Part shown: piece after piece, positions 60,091 to 64,000 of the stretch | How positions within the stretch are numbered: the stretch's first letter is position 1 | Layout of the letters: every line of letters begins with the position of its first letter | NCBI GenBank assembly: GCA_937891085.1 | Contig: CALAEY010000039.1 | Location: 6,352 to 70,351, forward strand | Reading direction: 5' to 3' | From: an uncultured Prevotellaceae bacterium | GTDB lineage: Bacteria; Bacteroidota; Bacteroidia; Bacteroidales; Bacteroidaceae | DNA: 64,000 nucleotides | Position numbers and translations under genes: made by a program | Notes under the pieces: generated by a model | The model's input: only the letters and a program-made list of their open reading frames with translations | What the model was told of the DNA's origin: nothing | The model's database searches: none

Positions 60091-61491
60091 TCACTCTTCT
60101 TCCGCCCTGCTGATGGCCCTACGCAGCGCTCCGAGTTTATTGTTCACTTCTTGAAGCTCGTTCTCCTCATTGCTCTTCGCCACGATGCCGCCACCAGCTT
60201 GGAACCAGAGCACGCCATTACGACTCACGAACGTACGGATGGTGATGGCTTGATTGAGGCTGCCATTCAGACCGATGAAGCCGATGCAGCCGCCATAGGC
60301 ACCGCGATTGTGAGGCTCCAGTTCGCTGATAATCTGCATGGCGCGTACCTTAGGCGCTCCGCTCAGCGTACCAGCAGGGAAGGTATCAATGAATGCCTTG
60401 ATGGGGTTGGCATCCTCGTTGAGCTCTCCGCTCACACGACTCACCAAGTGGATCACGTGGCTGTAGTATTGCAGTTGTTTGTAAAACTCCACCTTCACAT
60501 GGTGGCAGTTGCGTGAGAGGTCGTTACGTGCCAAGTCCACCAGCATCACATGCTCCGCATTCTCCTTCGGGTCGTTCTTCAGCGCCTCTGCATTCTGGGC
60601 ATCCTGCAGCGGATTTCCCGTGCGTTTGGTGGTGCCAGCTATAGGATCGATGAATGCCTTGCGTCCCTCGATGCGACAATGCGTCTCTGGTGAAGAACCA
60701 AAGATGCGGAAGCCTCCGAAGTCGAAGTAGAAGAGGTAAGGAGAGGGGTTGATGCTGCGTAGTGCTCGATACAGGCGGAAATCATCGCCCTCGAAGTGCT
60801 GCTCGAAACGTCGTGAGAGTACCACTTGGAACACGTCGCCACGCAGGCAGTGAGCGATGCCACGACGGATGTTGGCCTTATGCTCCTCATCGGTGAGTGA
60901 GGAGGTGGTTGGTCCCACGGCCTTGAAGTCGTACACGCGATAGGTGTTGTTGCGGATGGAGTTCTTGATGTCATCCAGATGGTCGTGTTCTCCGTCGCTC
61001 AGCATCTCCACGATCATCAGCTCATTCTTGAAGTCGTGAAACACGATGATGTATTTGTAGAGGATGTAGTGCATGTCAGGTGCATCATTGCGGCTCTCCG
61101 TACTGTCTTTCACAGGGATGTGCTCAAAGTAGCGCACCGCATTGAAAGAGGTGTAGCCATACAGTCCGCAGTAGTTGCTCCCTTCTCCTTCCACGTGGAA
61201 GCGACTCAGGAAGTCGGTCAGGGCATGCTCCACGCGATAGTCCTCTGTGATAGGACGCATTTCACGTGTGCCATCGGGCAGTCGGAAGATGGCCTTTCCA
61301 TGATCGATACTCACGCTGGCCAGCGGACAGAGTCCGATGAACGAGCGATTGTTTTCACCACTGTGGTAGTCGGAACTTTCCATCAGTGCACTTTGCGTGA
61401 ATTGGTCACGCAGTTTCATGTACGTGGTCACTGGGGTGTAGAGGTCGCCCAGAACCGTACGCGATGCTGTAGTGTAGCTGTATTGTTTCAT
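60091..61491 (-). CDS. trpE: Anthranilate synthase component I
   Basis: A 466-residue chorismate-utilising enzyme. The feedback-binding motif is ALMESSDYH near residue 38. The catalytic C-terminal part has FGSSPETHCRIEGRKAFIDPIAGTTKRTG, LVDLARNDLSRNC and FPAGTLSGAPKVRAMQIISELE. It forms the synthase with TrpG. The leader peptide, terminator and allosteric motif together imply both attenuation and feedback control of the pathway. Confidence 0.96.
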   Translation of the reverse strand: MKQYSYTTASRTVLGDLYTPVTTYMKLRDQFTQSALMESSDYHSGENNRSFIGLCPLASVSIDHGKAIFRLPDGTREMRPITEDYRVEHALTDFLSRFHVEGEGSNYCGLYGYTSFNAVRYFEHIPVKDSTESRNDAPDMHYILYKYIIVFHDFKNELMIVEMLSDGEHDHLDDIKNSIRNNTYRVYDFKAVGPTTSSLTDEEHKANIRRGIAHCLRGDVFQVVLSRRFEQHFEGDDFRLYRALRSINPSPYLFYFDFGGFRIFGSSPETHCRIEGRKAFIDPIAGTTKRTGNPLQDAQNAEALKNDPKENAEHVMLVDLARNDLSRNCHHVKVEFYKQLQYYSHVIHLVSRVSGELNEDANPIKAFIDTFPAGTLSGAPKVRAMQIISELEPHNRGAYGGCIGFIGLNGSLNQAITIRTFVSRNGVLWFQAGGGIVAKSNEENELQEVNNKLGALRRAISRAEEE

Positions 61492-61504
61492 ATTTTAATT
61501 AAAT

Positions 61505-61720
61505 TGTTTTTTTAGTTACTGTTCTTTTTTCTTTTGCACGAGCAAAAGAAAAAGAACCAAAAAGGAAACTCGCCGACTGCACTTTTTCCGCTAAAAATCG
61601 CTCACGTCTTCCTAAAGCGCGAAAACTCGCAAGCTTCGCTTGCTCAAACAGCCCGCGCTTTTTAACGGAAAACGCTCCCGATTTTCTTCACGCTCCAAAA
61701 GTGAGGTCGGAAAGAATGCG
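61505..61720. repeat. Structured intergenic element between trpB and trpE
   Basis: A 16-bp hairpin with ACGA loop (61521-61557; CTTTTGC/GCAAAAG) is followed by a GC-richer stretch containing GCAAGC-TTC-GCTTGC (61629-61643). It interrupts an operon and contains no gene. It has the look of a dispersed MITE-like element; only this copy is in the window. Confidence 0.5.
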
Positions 61721-61726
61721 CAGCCT

Positions 61727-61772
61727 TAATGTTTAACGTTTAACGTTTAATGTTCAATGTTTAACGTTCAAT
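61727..61772 (-). repeat. ~7-bp repeat run at the 3' end of trpB
   Basis: Minus strand attgaac, gttaaac, attgaac, attaaac, gttaaac. The first units encode the last residues of TrpB and its stop. Confidence 0.75.
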
Positions 61773-62941
61773 GCCTTCAAGTACGTTCCTAAGTCCTTAT
61801 CGCCTCTGCCAGAAACGGTGAGCACTACCACGTCTGAGGGCTTGAACTGCATCTTGGGCAGGGCTCCTAAGGCATGGGCACTCTCTATGGCAGGGATGAT
61901 GCCTTCCAGGCGCGTGAGCTCGAAGCCAGCACGTAGCGCTTCGTCATCGTTCACTACCACTACCTTGGCCCGCTTCTGGGCTGCAAGGTTGGCATGCATG
62001 GGACCGATGCCTGGATAGTCCAATCCTGCAGAGATAGAGTAGGGCTCCTCTATCTGTCCGTCCTCATCTTGTATCACGTATGTCTTAGCTCCATGGATGA
62101 TGCCCGTCTTGCCCAGTGCGATGGTGGCTGCTGTCTTACCGCTGTCTATCCCCATTCCGCCAGCTTCTGCCAGTACGATGCGCACGCGGGGATCATCGAT
62201 ATAGTGGTAGATGGTGCCACCTGCATTGCTGCCACCTCCCACGCATGCCATGAGATAGTCGGGATAGTCGCGGTCTTCCTTCTCCAAGAGCTGCTGCTTG
62301 ATTTCTTTGCTGATGACCGATTGCAGACGAGCCACCATGTCGGGATAGGGATGAGGTCCTACTGTGCTGCCTATAATATAAAAGGTGTTCTCTGGATGAC
62401 AGCACCAGTCGCGTATAGCCTCATTGGTGGCATCTTTCAGTGTCATGTTGCCACTGGTGACAGGTACCACGCTCGCTCCCAGCATCTTCATCTTCTCCAC
62501 ATTCACATGCTGGCGTTCCACGTCAGTGGCTCCCATATACACCACACACTCCATGTTCATCAGCGCGCAGACGGTGGCAGTGGCCACTCCATGCTGTCCA
62601 GCTCCTGTCTCTGCGATGATACGTGTCTTGCCCATGTGGCGTGCCAGCAGTATCTGTCCCACGGTGTTGTTGATTTTGTGAGCCCCTGTGTGGTTCAGGT
62701 CCTCACGTTTCAGATAGATCTTGCAGCCGTACTTTTCAGACAGGCGATGTGCCAGATAGAGGGGGGAGGGACGCCCCACGTAGTCGCGCAGCAGTTGATG
62801 ATACTCCCGCTGAAACGTCTCGCTCTTCAGCACCTTCAGATACTCTTTTTGCAGGTCTTCTACACATTTGTGGAGAATCTCTGGCACGTAGGCCCCTCCG
62901 AATTCTCCATAATAACCATCTTGATCAACTAAGTAACTCAT
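61754..62941 (-). CDS. trpB: Tryptophan synthase beta subunit
   Basis: A 395-residue PLP enzyme joining indole and serine. [18 protein letters not shown] at the N-terminus, the PLP Lys in [28 protein letters not shown] and [10 protein letters not shown] are diagnostic of TrpB1. It is first in the operon, with trpA at the far end as part of the TrpF-TrpA fusion. The last residues (LNVKH) are encoded by the ~7-bp repeats (gcattgaacgttaaacattga). The leader peptide and terminator lie directly upstream. Confidence 0.97.
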   Translation of the reverse strand: MSYLVDQDGYYGEFGGAYVPEILHKCVEDLQKEYLKVLKSETFQREYHQLLRDYVGRPSPLYLAHRLSEKYGCKIYLKREDLNHTGAHKINNTVGQILLARHMGKTRIIAETGAGQHGVATATVCALMNMECVVYMGATDVERQHVNVEKMKMLGASVVPVTSGNMTLKDATNEAIRDWCCHPENTFYIIGSTVGPHPYPDMVARLQSVISKEIKQQLLEKEDRDYPDYLMACVGGGSNAGGTIYHYIDDPRVRIVLAEAGGMGIDSGKTAATIALGKTGIIHGAKTYVIQDEDGQIEEPYSISAGLDYPGIGPMHANLAAQKRAKVVVVNDDEALRAGFELTRLEGIIPAIESAHALGALPKMQFKPSDVVVLTVSGRGDKDLGTYLKALNVKH

Positions 62942-62982
62942 ACTATTTGTAATTTGTTTTTTGATTTTCGCATTAAAAAGAA

Positions 62983-63013
62983 AAAGCCCCGTCGCAGTGC
63001 GACAGGGCTTTTC
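62983..63013 (-). terminator. trp operon attenuator terminator
   Basis: On the minus strand GCCC-GTCGCA pairs with TGCGAC-GGGC, within A/T flanks ending in a T run, between trpL and trpB. Confidence 0.85.
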
Positions 63014-63065
63014 TTATACTTATATCTTTAGTTTATATGCATACAGCCTCTGGCTCCTTACGACT

Positions 63066-63119
63066 TCATGTGAGTTGTAACGGGCGCCACCACCAATATG
63101 CATTAAACAAATTCTTCAT
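63066..63119 (-). CDS. trpL: trp operon leader peptide
   Basis: A 17-residue reading frame, MKNLFNAYWWWRPLQLT, with three consecutive Trp codons (TGG TGG TGG), about 50 bases upstream of the terminator and 125 bases upstream of trpB. Position and composition are those of a classical attenuation leader: ribosome stalling at Trp codons would favour an antiterminator. The antiterminator pairing itself was not resolved by eye. Confidence 0.85.
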   Translation of the reverse strand: MKNLFNAYWWWRPLQLT

Positions 63120-63142
63120 ATCCTTTTTGACTTTACTGGGGG

Positions 63143-63174
63143 CAAATGTAAATGGTTCTATTCAATTATGCAAG
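63143..63174 (-). promoter_or_regulatory. Promoter of the trp operon
   Basis: Minus strand CTTG (63171-63174), 20 bases, TACATTTG (63143-63150). It lies 24 bases before the trpL start. Confidence 0.65.
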
Positions 63175-63280
63175 TAAAAAGGAAAATATTTTATAAAAAG
63201 TTGTAATTTTCTTTCAAATGTTTCGCAGATAGGAATAAAATCACGAAATTTATCAACAGAAAAGTTAAAACCATGCTATT

Positions 63281-63895
63281 ATGCCAAAACTGAATCCTTC
63301 TTTCTATCGCATTCTGATAGCGCTGGTCGTAGGACTGGTGCTGGTGATTTTCCCACAAAACGCTGCCGACTATCTGGTCATTGCTGTGGGTGTGGTATTC
63401 ATATTGCCCTCTATCTTCTCTATGGCGAGCTACTTTGTCAATCGTGGTGAAGTGCGCCCCCCGTTCCCTGTCGATGCCTTGGGTGGCTTCCTCTTTGGCT
63501 TGATGCTCATCATCATGCCAGGTTTCTTTGGCAATATCCTCACCATCGTGCTGGGCTTCGTGCTCACCATGGCTGGCGTGCAGCAGATAGCCTCGCTGAT
63601 AGCGGCACGTCGCTGGGTGCTTGTGCCCATCTGGAACTACATCATGCCCGTCACCATCCTCTTGGCTGGCATCTTCTCGCTGACCAATCCCGTGGGAGTG
63701 CGCTCCACGCTGTTCAAGATTCTGGGCGTGTTCTTCCTGCTCTATGCCCTCTTCGAGTTCACCAACTGGTTCTTCTTCATGCGCAAGCGTCCGAAGTACG
63801 AGAACGTAGGGGCCAAGACCGGACAGAGCATCTTGGAGAAGATGGGTGTAGATGAAGCCGATGTGCAAGACGTGGATATCATCGAGGAAGAGTGA
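63281..63895 (+). CDS. DUF308 (HdeD-like) membrane protein
   Basis: A 204-residue inner-membrane protein with about six hydrophobic segments in pairs (ILIALVVGLVLVIFP, YLVIAVGVVFILPSIFSM, LGGFLFGLMLIIMPGFFG, ILTIVLGFVLTMAGVQQI, IMPVTILLAGIFSL, LFKILGVFFLLYALFEF), the DUF308/HdeD repeat layout, and an acidic tail (VDEADVQDVDIIEEE). HdeD relatives are linked to acid resistance in enterics, but the function here is not known. It is divergent from the trp operon. Confidence 0.85.
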   Translation: MPKLNPSFYRILIALVVGLVLVIFPQNAADYLVIAVGVVFILPSIFSMASYFVNRGEVRPPFPVDALGGFLFGLMLIIMPGFFGNILTIVLGFVLTMAGVQQIASLIAARRWVLVPIWNYIMPVTILLAGIFSLTNPVGVRSTLFKILGVFFLLYALFEFTNWFFFMRKRPKYENVGAKTGQSILEKMGVDEADVQDVDIIEEE

Positions 63896-64000
63896 TGCCG
63901 TCTTCATACCGCAAGGCCGTGTATGATGGCGATGAAGAGTTCGCGGCCCTCACGGACGTTGACTATCTGATGCCCTGCAACATGCGGGCTATCGCACGCT
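63895..64000 (+). CDS. Possible partial gene at the right edge
   Basis: An open frame begins at an ATG overlapping the DUF308 stop (TGATG) and reads MPSSYRKAVYDGDEEFAALT to the window end. Alternatively the minus strand is open here too, ending in a TGA with EGRELFIAIIHGLAV. Too short to decide; no family recognised. Confidence 0.25.
   Translation, partial: MPSSYRKAVYDGDEEFAALTDVDYLMPCNMRAIAR

Noticed and set aside
63191..63907. A 238-codon minus-strand frame opposite the DUF308 gene
   Set aside because: His/Glu/Gln-rich shadow; the plus-strand frame has regular membrane segments.

Overview
The window looks like a chromosomal segment of a Bacteroidales bacterium, probably Prevotellaceae (genus not determined). 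The reasons are the serine palmitoyltransferase, DUF4301, GH92 plus TonB-receptor pair and trp order B-E-G-D-C-F-A; promoters of the Bacteroidetes form TTTG-N19/20-TAnnTTTG; few Shine-Dalgarno sequences; and moderate GC. No rRNA, tRNA, CRISPR array or IS element was recognised.

Layout. 1-3.7 kb: start of rsmG, a DUF3298-type lipoprotein, lipB-engB, and the sphingolipid gene spt. 3.8-8.8 kb: a TolC/HlyD/two-permease export operon without an ATPase. 9-11.4 kb: two tandem paralogous outer-membrane barrels. 11.6-15.1 kb: dcu-type C4-dicarboxylate carrier, GNAT, HAD phosphatase, MFS protein. 15.2-18 kb: dgkA and a RelA-type (p)ppGpp synthetase with a degenerate hydrolase site. 18-27.4 kb: DUF4301, purT, metY and a late cobalamin cluster (cbiA, pduO-type transferase, cobQ, cobD, cbiB). 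27.4-29.9 kb: a HigA antitoxin with a wrecked toxin, then a PqqD-like protein and a leader-bearing small protein behind a structured 5' leader. 30-35.4 kb: a complete hexuronate route (kdgK, mannonate oxidoreductase, uxuA, eda, uxaC).

35.4-46.1 kb is the accessory region. A membrane Kelch/AraC regulator is followed by two small-peptide/lipoprotein pairs, a DUF3791-DUF3990-DUF3791 trio and two ATPases. Four same-orientation copies of a repeat carrying a terminator and a promoter separate these genes. The two full copies are about 99% identical over 180 bp of non-coding DNA although the genes behind them have diverged. Each full copy then carries an (AACG)n tract (12, 8 and, in a third copy, 2 units) and a terminator-like hairpin whose sequence differs while its pairing is kept. 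This is the best candidate here for an undescribed system: repeat-bounded, possibly switchable surface-lipoprotein expression cassettes.

46-54.9 kb: GH92 mannosidase plus TonB receptor, small enzymes, a Crp/Fnr regulator, a hexuronate MFS transporter (probably serving the 30-35 kb pathway) and asparaginase. 55-56.2 kb: a gene-free repeat field. 56.2-63.2 kb: trpBEGDC and an in-frame trpF-trpA fusion, preceded by a leader peptide with three consecutive Trp codons and a terminator. 63.3 kb: a DUF308 membrane protein.

A second genome-scale theme is a family of roughly 7-bp intergenic repeats (ATTGAnn, ATTAAAC, GTTTAGA and related phrases). They lie at the 3' ends of many genes, often supply the stop codon or the last residues, in one case supply a start codon, and in trpF-trpA are translated through as a linker.
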